A DNA stretch of 64,000 bases from Sphingobacteriales bacterium (GTDB lineage Bacteria > Bacteroidota > Bacteroidia > Chitinophagales > Chitinophagaceae), in contig JAHEBJ010000004.1 of the NCBI GenBank assembly GCA_024642285.1, forward strand, positions 26,132 to 90,131, written 5' to 3'. The number at the start of each line of letters is the position of its first letter. The stretch's first letter is position 1. This document shows, one piece after another, positions 19,795-28,500 of this stretch. The translations under genes and the position numbers were made by a program. The notes under the pieces are model-generated. The model saw only the letters and a program-made list of their open reading frames with translations. It made no database searches and was not told the DNA's origin.

Positions 19795-21726
19795 ATGACC
19801 AAGATCGATCTCACCGATTCTTTAGAAAAAATTCCGGTAAAGATATTCGCCGATTCAAAAGCCGGCTCTGCGTTCGTTGCGAAACAAATTGCTGAACTAA
19901 TAAAAGAAAAAGAAGCTGCAGGAGACAAAACAGTCATTGGCCTAGCCACAGGCTCTTCACCAAAAACATTATATACCGAGCTGGTACGCATGCATAAAGA
20001 GGAAGGACTGAGTTTTAAGAATGTTATCACTTTCAATCTCGATCAGTATTATCCCATGGATAAGGATGCGCTGCAGAGTTATCATTATTTCATGCGCAAA
20101 AATTTATTTGAGCAAACCGATATCAACCCAAATAATTACCATCTGCCCGATGGTATGATGCCTAAGGATAAAGTAAAAGAGCATTGCCAGCAGTATGAAA
20201 AACTAATTGAAGATGCAGGCGGGCTCGACCTTCAGATACTGGGCATTGGTGTTAACGGTCATATTGGTTTTAATGAACCCGGCAGCGGTATCTATACAAA
20301 AACACGCCTCACAACATTAGACAACAGCACCCGGATTGCCAACGCCTACGAATTTGGCAACATGAGTGAAGTGCCACGCATGGCTATCACCATGGGCATC
20401 AGCACCATTTTAAAAAGTAAGAAAATAATTTTAATGGCCTGGGGACAAACAAAATCCCCGGTTGTAAAAAAAGCAGTGGAGGAAGATGATACGGAAGACA
20501 TACCGGCGTCTCTGCTGCAAAATCATGATGACTGCACATTTGTGATTGACGAAGTTTGTGCGACTGAGCTTACCCGTTTTAAGAGTCCCTGGCTTACCGG
20601 CGAATGTGAATGGACCGATAAGATTATGAAACGGGCAGTAGTGAATCTTGCTTTAAAATTGAGCAAACCTGTTTTAAGTTTAACTAATATTGATTATAAC
20701 GATAATGGCCTCAGCGACCTGCTGGTAGAAAAAGGCGATGCTTATGAAATTAACCTGCAGGTTTTTTATTTATTGAGAGACAGTATCACGGGCTGGCCGG
20801 GAGGTAAACCTACACAACGGACCAATCATCCTGAACGTACCGAACCCTTTCCCAAAAAAGCAGTCATCTTCTCACCTCACCCCGATGATGATATCATCAG
20901 CATGGGCGGCACTTTTATGCGGCTGCACGATCAGGGACATGAGGTTCATGTGGCGTATCAAACCAGCGGGAATATTGCAGTAACAGATGAATTTGTTACC
21001 CGTTTTATAGATTTTACCGTAGGCTTTGAAAGTATGTTTGATATAGATGAAACCAAAAGCAAAAAAATTCTTGACGAAGCCATTTCTTTTTTGAAAATAA
21101 AAAAATCAACGGAAAAAGATAGCGATACTATTCGTGCCATTAAAGGATTGATAAGAAGATGTGAAGCCAAAGCCACCTGTAAATATGTTGGCCTTGGGGA
21201 AAATCAATATCATTTCATGAATCTTCCATTTTACGAAACGGGCACGATAGAAAAAAATCCAATGAGTGACGCAGACGTGCACCAAACTGTTGATTTGCTG
21301 AATCAGTTACAACCACAACAGATTTTTTGCGCCGGCGATTTTGCCGATCCCCATGGCACACATAAAGTTTGTTTTGATGTGGTTTTGGAAGCATTGAATA
21401 AGTTGAAAGTTGAAAGAGTAAAGTTGAAAGTTGAAAAGCACTGGATTGATGATTGCTGGCTCTGGCTTTACAAAGGCGCCTGGCAAGAATGGGACATCAC
21501 TGAAATAGAAATGGCCGTTCCTATGAGTCCAGACCAGGTAGTAAAAAAACGCCACGGCATATTTATCCATCAATCACAAAAAGACAGCGTTCCCTTCCAG
21601 GGAAGCGATGATCGTGAATTCTGGCAGCGGGCCGAAGAACGCAATGCCAATACAGCACAACTCTATGCCCGCCTTGGTTTAACACAATATGCTGCCATGG
21701 AAGCCTTTGTAAGATGGGATTTTTAG
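19795..21726 (+). CDS. nagB: Glucosamine-6-phosphate deaminase fused to a PIG-L/LmbE deacetylase-like domain
   Basis: A 643-residue two-domain protein. Residues about 15-265 are NagB: VIGLATGSSPKTLYTELV, FNLDQYYPMDKD, GIGVNGHIGFNEPGSG and the metal/allosteric-type downstream segments; this converts glucosamine 6-phosphate to fructose 6-phosphate and ammonia. Residues about 355-640 are PIG-L-like, with the zinc-binding signature FSPHPDDDIISMGGTF and a later GDFADPHGTH supplying the third ligand. PIG-L enzymes de-N-acetylate GlcNAc derivatives, so the fusion may deacetylate and deaminate in one chain; this order of action is inference. The same architecture is known in other Bacteroidota NagB proteins. 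A 16-nt direct repeat lies within the second domain (21400-21436). Confidence 0.92.
   Translation: MTKIDLTDSLEKIPVKIFADSKAGSAFVAKQIAELIKEKEAAGDKTVIGLATGSSPKTLYTELVRMHKEEGLSFKNVITFNLDQYYPMDKDALQSYHYFMRKNLFEQTDINPNNYHLPDGMMPKDKVKEHCQQYEKLIEDAGGLDLQILGIGVNGHIGFNEPGSGIYTKTRLTTLDNSTRIANAYEFGNMSEVPRMAITMGISTILKSKKIILMAWGQTKSPVVKKAVEEDDTEDIPASLLQNHDDCTFVIDEVCATELTRFKSPWLTGECEWTDKIMKRAVVNLALKLSKPVLSLTNIDYNDNGLSDLLVEKGDAYEINLQVFYLLRDSITGWPGGKPTQRTNHPERTEPFPKKAVIFSPHPDDDIISMGGTFMRLHDQGHEVHVAYQTSGNIAVTDEFVTRFIDFTVGFESMFDIDETKSKKILDEAISFLKIKKSTEKDSDTIRAIKGLIRRCEAKATCKYVGLGENQYHFMNLPFYETGTIEKNPMSDADVHQTVDLLNQLQPQQIFCAGDFADPHGTHKVCFDVVLEALNKLKVERVKLKVEKHWIDDCWLWLYKGAWQEWDITEIEMAVPMSPDQVVKKRHGIFIHQSQKDSVPFQGSDDREFWQRAEERNANTAQLYARLGLTQYAAMEAFVRWDF
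21400..21436 (+). repeat. In-frame direct repeat AAGTTGAAAGTTGAAA within the PIG-L domain
   Basis: Two copies of a 16-nt word (21400-21415 and 21421-21436), each itself a tandem of AGTTGAA, sit inside the coding sequence and encode NKLKVERVKLKVEKHW. Short GTTGAAA-type tandem words are typical of dispersed low-complexity repeats in this phylum. Confidence 0.75.
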
Positions 21727-21786
21727 CTTACTCATTTCTGGATGCTTTTTGTTAACTTTATCTCTTTCAAAATTTCGAAAAGAGTA

Positions 21787-24525
21787 ATGAGGATTTTTCT
21801 GTTTCTTTTTCTGTCGGCATGTTTTTTTACAAGCAATAATTTAAACGCCCAATCCTGTTTCAGCGTGGCTGCCGGCAACGATACTACTATATCCTGTTTA
21901 CAAGCCTGTCTTAATTTGAAAGCAAGGATACCTGATGTAAGAACTTCAGAAACTTATTCGGTTACGTCAATTCCTTATACACCTTATGCCTATGTTACTC
22001 CCTTTGGAACAACCGATCCACTTGTAGATGCCGACGATAATTTTTCAGATTCGTTCAATCTTCCCTTCCCTTTTTGTTTTTATGGCAATACTTATAACAA
22101 AATTTGCGTAGGTTCAAATGGCGTAATAACTTTTGATGTGTTTACCAATGCCAGAAGGCCAGAAAGTTATGTGATCAATTCATCCAATACCATTCCCTAT
22201 GCAGGAGGCGTTCCTAATAATATCGGCGTTTTCTATGCTCCTAAAGCAAGTATATTTTTAGCTTATTATGATATGAATCCGCTTACCTCTCCTCCCGAGC
22301 ACAAAATAGAATGGAGGGTTGAAGGTTCGGCACCTTGCCGCCGCTTTGTAGTTTCTTATTATCGGCTGGGAAATTTTGAAACCGGCCCCTGCCCTAATCC
22401 AACCAATCTGTGTACAATGCAAGCGGTTCTTTATGAAGGCACAGGAATAATTGATGTATTCTATCAAAATAAACCAGCTTGTACTACATCGGCCAACGGC
22501 GGAGGTGTTTCAATTGCCGGCGTACAAAACTGGAAGCAAGATGCTGCTGTTACTCCTGTAGGAAAAAACTGCACCGTTTGGACTGCTGTAAATGAAGGCT
22601 ATCGTTATGTTCCAAGCGGCCCCACTTCTTTATTGAACAGGGTGGAACTTTGGAAAAACGGAGCCTTGGTTTCTACAGGCACAACTACTATTGTTGGTAA
22701 TGGCGAACTCGAGGCTTTGTTCACCAATATCTGTCAAACAGAAGACAGCATGAGTTATATTGTACGAGCCTTTTATCAGCAGTGCGATAACCCTGCCATC
22801 GAGACCGAAGGCTCTGACACTATTATAGTCTATAAAACGCTCAACCCCGTTTCTGCAACTGTTACACCGGCGTTATGTGCTTCATCTGGTAACGGCCAAA
22901 TAACTGTAACTGCTCCGCTGGGAGCAAATATTGAATATTCATCAGACGGCTTAAGCTGGCAGGCCGCCCCTGTTTTTAGTTTGCCGGGGGGAACTTATAC
23001 CATCACTGCCCGACTTGTTGGTAGTTTATGTACCGGAGAAACCGTAGCAACAATTACTGCACCATTACCGTTTACCGTTAACGGTTTAAAAACCGACCTG
23101 CTTTGCAACAGTCAAAATACCGGCGAGGTAAGTTTTAATCCTACAGGGCCGGTGCCACCGTTTATGTTTTCGGCCGACGGCGGAACAACTTATCAAAGCA
23201 GCGGGACATTTACCGGACTTGCGGCAGGTTCGCATACTTTCAGAATAAGAAATGGAATTGGCTGCACCCAGGATACAACGATCATGATAACAGAACCGAC
23301 ATTGCTTACTGCCTCGGTACTTGTAATAGATGCCACTTGCCCGAACAACGATGGTGGAATAACATTGATGACAAGTGGAGGCACTCCGGCTTATCAATTT
23401 TCGATAGATAACGGAATCAACTACCAACCATCCAATGCGTTTTCAAATTTACCGTCGGGAAATTATAATAACATCCTTATAAAAGATGCCAACGGTTGCG
23501 TATCAAATACTATAGCGGTTATTGCGTTGAACGATGCCATGACGCTTGACCTCGGACCAGACAGCAGTTTATGTGCCGGCAGCAGTATCACTCTAATACC
23601 ACAAACCAATGCCCAGACCGACACGTTTAAATGGACGCCTGCGACAACACTTAATTATGATACTGCAAGGAACCCTGTTGCCTCACCAACCGATACCACA
23701 AAATATTACCTGACGGCAAAATGGGGTGTTTGTAAACGAATAGATTCTGTAACAATAAATGTAAAGCATAAACCGGTTGTTAACGCTGGTAACGACACAA
23801 CAGTTTGTTACAAAACAAATGCAACGCTGTTCGGCAGTGCCACAAATTTATCGGGCGGTATAAATTATTCCTGGAGTCCGCCAGACTCATTGAATACCCC
23901 AACAAATGCATCAACCGGTGTAAGATTAGATACCAGCAGGAAATTCATTTTAACAGTTACAGATAATTACGGTTGTAATTTTACCGTATCGGACAGTGTG
24001 TGGGTTTACATGCAACCAAAGCTGGAAGTATTTGCCGGCAATGATACCAACGCACTCTATGGACAGCCTCACCAAATGATGGCCAGCGGTGGTGTAAATT
24101 ATTTATGGAGTCCAACCGGCCCACTAGATAATCCGTTCGTTGCAAACCCACTGGCAACGTTATTGAATGATACTTATTTTCATGTTACAGTTACTGATGC
24201 CATTGGTTGTGTAGATGATGACGATGTATTTATAAAAGTGTACAAAGGGCCCAACTATTATTTACCAAATACTTTTACGCCCAACGGCGATGGACTGAAT
24301 GATGTATTCAGGCCAATACCTGTAGGCATGCGCAGCACAGAATACTTCAGGATATTCAACCGCTATGGAACGGTAATGTTTGAAACCAGGCGATGGATGT
24401 ATGGATGGGATGGCACCATCAAAGGCAAGCCGGCCGAGGGTGGCACTTACGTGTGGATGATAAAAGGGACAGATGAAAACGGCCGTGTGGTTGAAATGAA
24501 GGGAACGGTAATACTGGTTCGTTAA
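21787..24525 (+). CDS. Type IX secretion cargo: SprB-repeat protein with gliding-motility-associated C-terminal domain
   Basis: A 912-residue exported protein. I start at the ATG at 21787 (MRIFLFLFLSACFFTSNNLN, then AQSC), which gives a clean signal peptide; a longer frame begins at 21742. After an N-terminal region with many cysteines come repeats resembling SprB (TGEVSFNPTGPVPPFMFSA and GGITLMTSGGTPAYQFSI, about 75 residues each), then two PKD/Ig-like units (DSSLCAGSSITLIP and NAGNDTTVCYKTNATLFG). The last 85 residues (YYLPNTFTPNGDGLNDVFRP through GGTYVWMIKG to TVILVR) are the TIGR04131-type sorting signal. It should be secreted and attached at the cell surface, probably as an adhesin; ligand unknown. 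The stop overlaps that of the convergent ATP-grasp gene. Confidence 0.93.
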   Translation: MRIFLFLFLSACFFTSNNLNAQSCFSVAAGNDTTISCLQACLNLKARIPDVRTSETYSVTSIPYTPYAYVTPFGTTDPLVDADDNFSDSFNLPFPFCFYGNTYNKICVGSNGVITFDVFTNARRPESYVINSSNTIPYAGGVPNNIGVFYAPKASIFLAYYDMNPLTSPPEHKIEWRVEGSAPCRRFVVSYYRLGNFETGPCPNPTNLCTMQAVLYEGTGIIDVFYQNKPACTTSANGGGVSIAGVQNWKQDAAVTPVGKNCTVWTAVNEGYRYVPSGPTSLLNRVELWKNGALVSTGTTTIVGNGELEALFTNICQTEDSMSYIVRAFYQQCDNPAIETEGSDTIIVYKTLNPVSATVTPALCASSGNGQITVTAPLGANIEYSSDGLSWQAAPVFSLPGGTYTITARLVGSLCTGETVATITAPLPFTVNGLKTDLLCNSQNTGEVSFNPTGPVPPFMFSADGGTTYQSSGTFTGLAAGSHTFRIRNGIGCTQDTTIMITEPTLLTASVLVIDATCPNNDGGITLMTSGGTPAYQFSIDNGINYQPSNAFSNLPSGNYNNILIKDANGCVSNTIAVIALNDAMTLDLGPDSSLCAGSSITLIPQTNAQTDTFKWTPATTLNYDTARNPVASPTDTTKYYLTAKWGVCKRIDSVTINVKHKPVVNAGNDTTVCYKTNATLFGSATNLSGGINYSWSPPDSLNTPTNASTGVRLDTSRKFILTVTDNYGCNFTVSDSVWVYMQPKLEVFAGNDTNALYGQPHQMMASGGVNYLWSPTGPLDNPFVANPLATLLNDTYFHVTVTDAIGCVDDDDVFIKVYKGPNYYLPNTFTPNGDGLNDVFRPIPVGMRSTEYFRIFNRYGTVMFETRRWMYGWDGTIKGKPAEGGTYVWMIKGTDENGRVVEMKGTVILVR

Positions 24526-26105
24526 TTTTTTTGCTTGGCTGCAGTTTCGGCATTAAGAATATTTATTGTTTTTGTGTACAACTGAAAAGCCTCTTCCGAT
24601 GAAGAACCTATACAAACAATTCCCATTTTTCCATATTGAGATAGTGCGCCGATCATATGAAACATAACTCCACGTTGTGCTGCCCCATCGAAATGCAATC
24701 CATGAAACATGGCAATATCTATCAGGTCCTGCGGCGTAATTCCTTTGTATGCGTCATTCTGCACATTATCTGACGCAAAATAATATAGCTGCTGTTTATT
24801 AGGCGTTTCAAAAATACCTGTTGCTTCATTATAATGACCATCAGTTAAAAACTGTAACATCAAAAACGGATGCGTTGTTCCGCCTTTTCGCAAATTGATC
24901 TCAATAGCATAATGAATCCAGGTATCATTTTCTTTTACTGATATAAAATCGATACTGAAACGCCCAAGTGCGCCTTGTTCTTTGAGTTCTTCGGCTATAC
25001 ATTTACTAAGGATAGCAATCTCAGTCCGGTAAGCAGGATTAGCAGGAAAATGAGCACCTTCAAACACCTGTCCGCTTTCGCCTCCCAAAACCTGGTCGTG
25101 GGTAGAGATTATATCTACTTCTCCTCTTGGGTTAATCCTGGCTTGTACCGAAGGAGAAACTTTTACGTCTCCTTCTACAAAGGCTTCCACAATACCTTCC
25201 ATCAATTCAAACTTTTGAAGAAATGTTTCAATTGTCAGATCTTTTGCAACGGGGATAATACTTTTATCCAGGTTATTGTGAACCCAATCGAACAATTCTT
25301 TACTGCATAAATTTTCAGGGTATTTCAAAATAGCATTTCCATCACCCGAAAAACCATCATTTAATTTAATAACTGCTTTTTTCAAATCGGGATACATATC
25401 TTTTAACCCGGCCACGGCGTGAACAATATCATCATAGGTTTTTAAATTTTCAGCTCCGGGCGGTATTCGTACTCCTGCCTTCATGAAAGCCCTGCGGCTG
25501 CCGCTTTTAGTACCCAGGTAAATTACCGAAGGATCGCACCCGTAAATAGGTATTTTTAATCGCACAGCTAAGCTGCGTTCAAGCGCTGTGGTATTGAAAC
25601 AGGCGATATGAGCAACATGATCGGGCGGAATACTTCGCCTGATGCGTTCAATCAACCTCGGCCTCTGCAAAATTTTTTCGGTTAACGGAACGGGTGATGA
25701 ATCATAGCAACTGATAAGCGTTAATCTTTCCCTTGCATGATAACCGGTAATGCCGGGCAGCAAGTGTAAATAATAATCAATGATTACAGGATCGATGGGA
25801 ACACTGCTTACATAAATAACATTTGCTCTTGGCATACGAAGTAACATAAGTAAGCACAAAAGCCGCTCTTCGTAGTGCATAGCACCCGTTACTTTGGCCA
25901 ACACTTCCTGATCGAGTGAAAGGCTGGGTATAACAACAATTGTTTTAGGTGCGTGGTTGTCTGGAAAGAACAATTCAAATTGCCTGGCAAAACCTTTTTG
26001 CAATTCGGCAAATGCCTGTAATTCCACTAAAGAACCGGGTTCAGGATTAAAACCGCCGTTATGGTCAAAGAGAGTTTGTTCAGGCTTGATGTCTAAATTA
26101 TACAT
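24522..26105 (-). CDS. PGM1-like ATP-grasp carboxylate-amine/peptide ligase
   Basis: A 527-residue cytosolic protein. The N-terminal third (KTIVVIPSLSLDQEVLAKVT and MPRANVIYVSSVPIDPVIID) forms a non-ATP-binding alpha/beta domain. An ATP-grasp core follows: GTKSGSRRAFMKAGVRIPPG, the nucleotide-binding KKAVIKLNDGFSGDGNAIL, then FSIDFISVKE and YAIEINLRKGGTTHP, whose Asp/Glu/Asn residues bind magnesium. The C-terminal segment (GVMFHMIGALSQYGKMGIVC) resembles the PGM1 C-terminal domain of the pheganomycin peptide ligase. The enzyme should activate a carboxylate as acyl phosphate and join it to an amine; substrates are unknown. It is divergent from the amidotransferase/ATP-grasp operon at 26319, and their shared 213-nt intergenic region suggests joint regulation. 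Confidence 0.8.
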   Translation of the reverse strand: MYNLDIKPEQTLFDHNGGFNPEPGSLVELQAFAELQKGFARQFELFFPDNHAPKTIVVIPSLSLDQEVLAKVTGAMHYEERLLCLLMLLRMPRANVIYVSSVPIDPVIIDYYLHLLPGITGYHARERLTLISCYDSSPVPLTEKILQRPRLIERIRRSIPPDHVAHIACFNTTALERSLAVRLKIPIYGCDPSVIYLGTKSGSRRAFMKAGVRIPPGAENLKTYDDIVHAVAGLKDMYPDLKKAVIKLNDGFSGDGNAILKYPENLCSKELFDWVHNNLDKSIIPVAKDLTIETFLQKFELMEGIVEAFVEGDVKVSPSVQARINPRGEVDIISTHDQVLGGESGQVFEGAHFPANPAYRTEIAILSKCIAEELKEQGALGRFSIDFISVKENDTWIHYAIEINLRKGGTTHPFLMLQFLTDGHYNEATGIFETPNKQQLYYFASDNVQNDAYKGITPQDLIDIAMFHGLHFDGAAQRGVMFHMIGALSQYGKMGIVCIGSSSEEAFQLYTKTINILNAETAAKQKN

Positions 26106-26307
26106 AACAAAGATTTCTGATTGCCAATTTACAAGATGCTTAAAAAACTAAGACTGAGATTAGTCATAAAAACAGCAGGAATTTATCATCTTATTAAAAC
26201 TAAAATAACTATATGCGGATAAATAACTCTGAGATTTTACAAGTTTTCTATCCACAATGCGTTGATAAATTGAATGCAGTTCGAAAAGGGCTTCTTTTAA
26301 AAAATCT

Positions 26308-26315
26308 TATGTTTG
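26308..26315 (+). promoter_or_regulatory. Bacteroidota -7 box (TATGTTTG) for the amidotransferase operon
   Basis: An exact TAnnTTTG match ends four bases before the ATG at 26319, suggesting a leaderless or nearly leaderless transcript for the operon 26319-29499. No TTG is seen at the expected -33 position. Confidence 0.5.
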
Positions 26316-26318
26316 TAT

Positions 26319-27164
26319 ATGAGTTTTACCGAACAGAGATCGATCCGTGTTGCTATTTTAGATATGAACGAAGGATTTGTGAATCAGGGTATGCGCTGTA
26401 TCCGTGAAATACTCAACCAATTTGGCGAAGCCAATCACCTTAACCTTATATGGGACGAATTTGAAGTAAGACTTGAAAAGAAAACGCCAGATCTTAACTA
26501 TGATATATATATATCAAGCGGTGGTCCGGGCAGTCCATTAGAAAGCGAAGGAAATGACTGGGAAAAAGTTTACTTTGATTGGTTACATAAAATCGAACAA
26601 TTTAACAACAACTCATCACAAAGCAGAAAAAAGAAAGTCTTTTTTATTTGCCATTCTTTTCAATTAATCTGCCGCCATTACGCCATTGCCAATGTTGCTC
26701 CACGCAAAAGCACTTCGTTCGGCATCTTTCCTATGCATTTGCTGAGAGAAGGAAAAGATGAATTGATATTTGAAGGTTTAAATGACCCGTTCTATGCTGT
26801 TGACAGTCGTGATTTTCAGGTGATAGAACCCAACCACGGCAAACTGCATGAAATGGGTGCCTGTATTTTAGCTATAGAAAAAGACCGGCCACATGTGCCA
26901 TTGGAAAGGGCAATTATGGCCATTCGTTTTAACGAGCATATGATAGGTACACAGTTCCACCCAGAGGCAGATGCCATTGGTATGAGCCTTCACCTGCAGA
27001 CTGCCGATAAGAAAAAAACAGTGATCGATAACTATGGTCAGGAAAAATGGAAGTCGATGATCGATCATCTGAACGACCCCGAAAAAATTCTCTGGACCTA
27101 CGCACATATCCTTCCTAATTTTTTACTCCATGCGGTTGAATGCCTGCAGCCCGCCGAAGTTTAA
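26319..27164 (+). CDS. Class I glutamine amidotransferase (GATase1) domain protein
   Basis: A 281-residue stand-alone GATase1. I start at the ATG at 26319 (MSFTEQRSIRVAILDMNEG) rather than the TTG two codons upstream. The oxyanion strand ISSGGPGSP is near residue 67, the nucleophile Cys111 lies in VFFICHSFQLICRHY, and GTQFHPEAD supplies His214 and Glu216, so the catalytic triad is intact. The residues around Cys (I-C-H-S-F instead of G-x-C-x-G) differ from standard GATases. Such domains hydrolyse glutamine and pass ammonia to a partner synthetase, but no synthetase is fused here; the ATP-grasp enzymes next door are the obvious candidates. Some GATase1 proteins instead hydrolyse gamma-glutamyl bonds. 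Confidence 0.82.
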   Translation: MSFTEQRSIRVAILDMNEGFVNQGMRCIREILNQFGEANHLNLIWDEFEVRLEKKTPDLNYDIYISSGGPGSPLESEGNDWEKVYFDWLHKIEQFNNNSSQSRKKKVFFICHSFQLICRHYAIANVAPRKSTSFGIFPMHLLREGKDELIFEGLNDPFYAVDSRDFQVIEPNHGKLHEMGACILAIEKDRPHVPLERAIMAIRFNEHMIGTQFHPEADAIGMSLHLQTADKKKTVIDNYGQEKWKSMIDHLNDPEKILWTYAHILPNFLLHAVECLQPAEV

Positions 27165-27238
27165 ACCCACTTTTATTTAATGGATTTTTATAGTTATTTT
27201 TATTCTTAACAAAAGAATAATCAAATCGCTATAAAAAA

Positions 27239-28438
27239 ATGATAAAAGAGTTAAGACAACAATTCAACGCCGGTTTTACAAAAGAAAAATATGATGCTTA
27301 CATGGAAAAAGTGGAGGGGCTGCATGCGGGTTCTCTGGATTTCAGAAATGCTGAAACACCCATTTATATTCCCAAAGAATTTACAGACAAAATGCTGAGT
27401 GCATGCGATGATATTGTTGATGTGATTGTGGATCCAAAGTTTATGGAGATAACCGAAAGGGGAATTCCGGCGAACGTAAGAGTTCCAAATGAAAGCGATC
27501 ATACCGAGTTTTTAGTTTTTGATTTTGGAATTTGCGAAAACGAAAGCGGCGGTCTAGAGCCGCAGTTGATAGAAATGCAGGGCTTTCCAACACTATATGG
27601 CTTTCAGGCTTTCCATTCTGAACTAACCGCCGAATACGCAAATCTCCCTTCAAATTTTTCGCCTTACCTCAGCGGGTACAATAAGGAAACTTATATTCAG
27701 TTGCTTAAAGATATTATTGTTGGCGACCTTGATCCTGAAAATGTAATACTGCTTGAAATATTCCCGGAGAAACAAAAGACGAGGATTGATTTTTATTGTA
27801 CCGAACAACTGCTTGGCATCAAAATGGTTTGTCTTACCAAACTAATTGCAGAAGGCGATAAATTGTATTACGATAATAACGGAGTTAAGATCTTGATCAA
27901 AAGAATTTATAACCGTGTAATTTTTGATGATCTTCAAAAACAGGAAGGCCTGGGCGATATTATTGACCTCACCAAAAACTATGATGTGGAATGGACGCCG
28001 CATCCTAACTGGTTTTACCGCATCAGTAAATTCACTTTACCATTTATAGAAAACCCTTATGTTCCTCAAACTTATTTTTTGAATGAGTTAAAACAAATGC
28101 CCGCCGATCTGGAAAATTATGTTCTAAAACCACTGTTTTCCTTTGCCGGCATGGGCGTGGTCATTGATGTTTCCAGGGAAGATATTGATGCTGTCAAAGA
28201 TCCTGAGAACTGGATATTACAGAAAAAAGTAAAATACGCAGATGTTATTGAAACGCTTGATGTGCCTGCCAAAGCAGAGATACGTTTGTTTTACTTTTGG
28301 AAGAAAGGATGGAGCAGGCCGGTTGCTGTACACAACCTTGCAAGGCTGAGCAAAGGAAAGATGATAGGTACTAGATATAATATGAATAAAGAATGGGTTG
28401 GTGGCGGAGTGGCGTTTTTTGAAAACTCAGCCCCCTAG
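27239..28438 (+). CDS. Probable circularly permuted ATP-grasp (glutathionylspermidine-synthase-like) protein
   Basis: A 399-residue soluble protein with no signal peptide, not assigned to a named family. The order of elements fits a circularly permuted ATP-grasp: an early metal-binding strand pair (TEFLVFDFGICEN and PQLIEMQGFPTLYGFQ, residues about 90-125) precedes RIDFYC and a later nucleotide-binding lobe (ENYVLKPLFSFAGMGVVID, then WILQKKVKYADVIETLD). ATP-grasp enzymes form amide bonds from a carboxylate and amine. The gene lies 74 nt after the amidotransferase and 62 nt before the CHAD-like gene. The extreme C-terminus (ENSAP) and stop codon run into a dispersed repeat-like sequence, so the last residues may be a replacement end. 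Confidence 0.6.
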   Translation: MIKELRQQFNAGFTKEKYDAYMEKVEGLHAGSLDFRNAETPIYIPKEFTDKMLSACDDIVDVIVDPKFMEITERGIPANVRVPNESDHTEFLVFDFGICENESGGLEPQLIEMQGFPTLYGFQAFHSELTAEYANLPSNFSPYLSGYNKETYIQLLKDIIVGDLDPENVILLEIFPEKQKTRIDFYCTEQLLGIKMVCLTKLIAEGDKLYYDNNGVKILIKRIYNRVIFDDLQKQEGLGDIIDLTKNYDVEWTPHPNWFYRISKFTLPFIENPYVPQTYFLNELKQMPADLENYVLKPLFSFAGMGVVIDVSREDIDAVKDPENWILQKKVKYADVIETLDVPAKAEIRLFYFWKKGWSRPVAVHNLARLSKGKMIGTRYNMNKEWVGGGVAFFENSAP

Positions 28439-28470
28439 TCCCTCCAAAAAAAAGGGATAAATTCCGGTGG
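28426..28470 (+). repeat. Candidate dispersed Bacteroidota repeat overlapping the ATP-grasp stop codon
   Basis: The sequence AGCCCCCTAGTCCCTCC, an A run and AGGGATAAATTCC resembles the C-rich/G-rich inverted words (AGCCCCCTAAATCCCC type) scattered through many Bacteroidota genomes. CCCT and AGGG arms flank the A-run. The TAG stop of the upstream gene is inside it. Confidence 0.4.
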
Positions 28471-28500
28471 AATAAACTCTGCGAATTAAACATATGATTA

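Noticed and set aside
26213..26407. 64-residue plus-strand ORF upstream of the amidotransferase
   Set aside because: Overlaps the amidotransferase start and the promoter box in another frame; no features.
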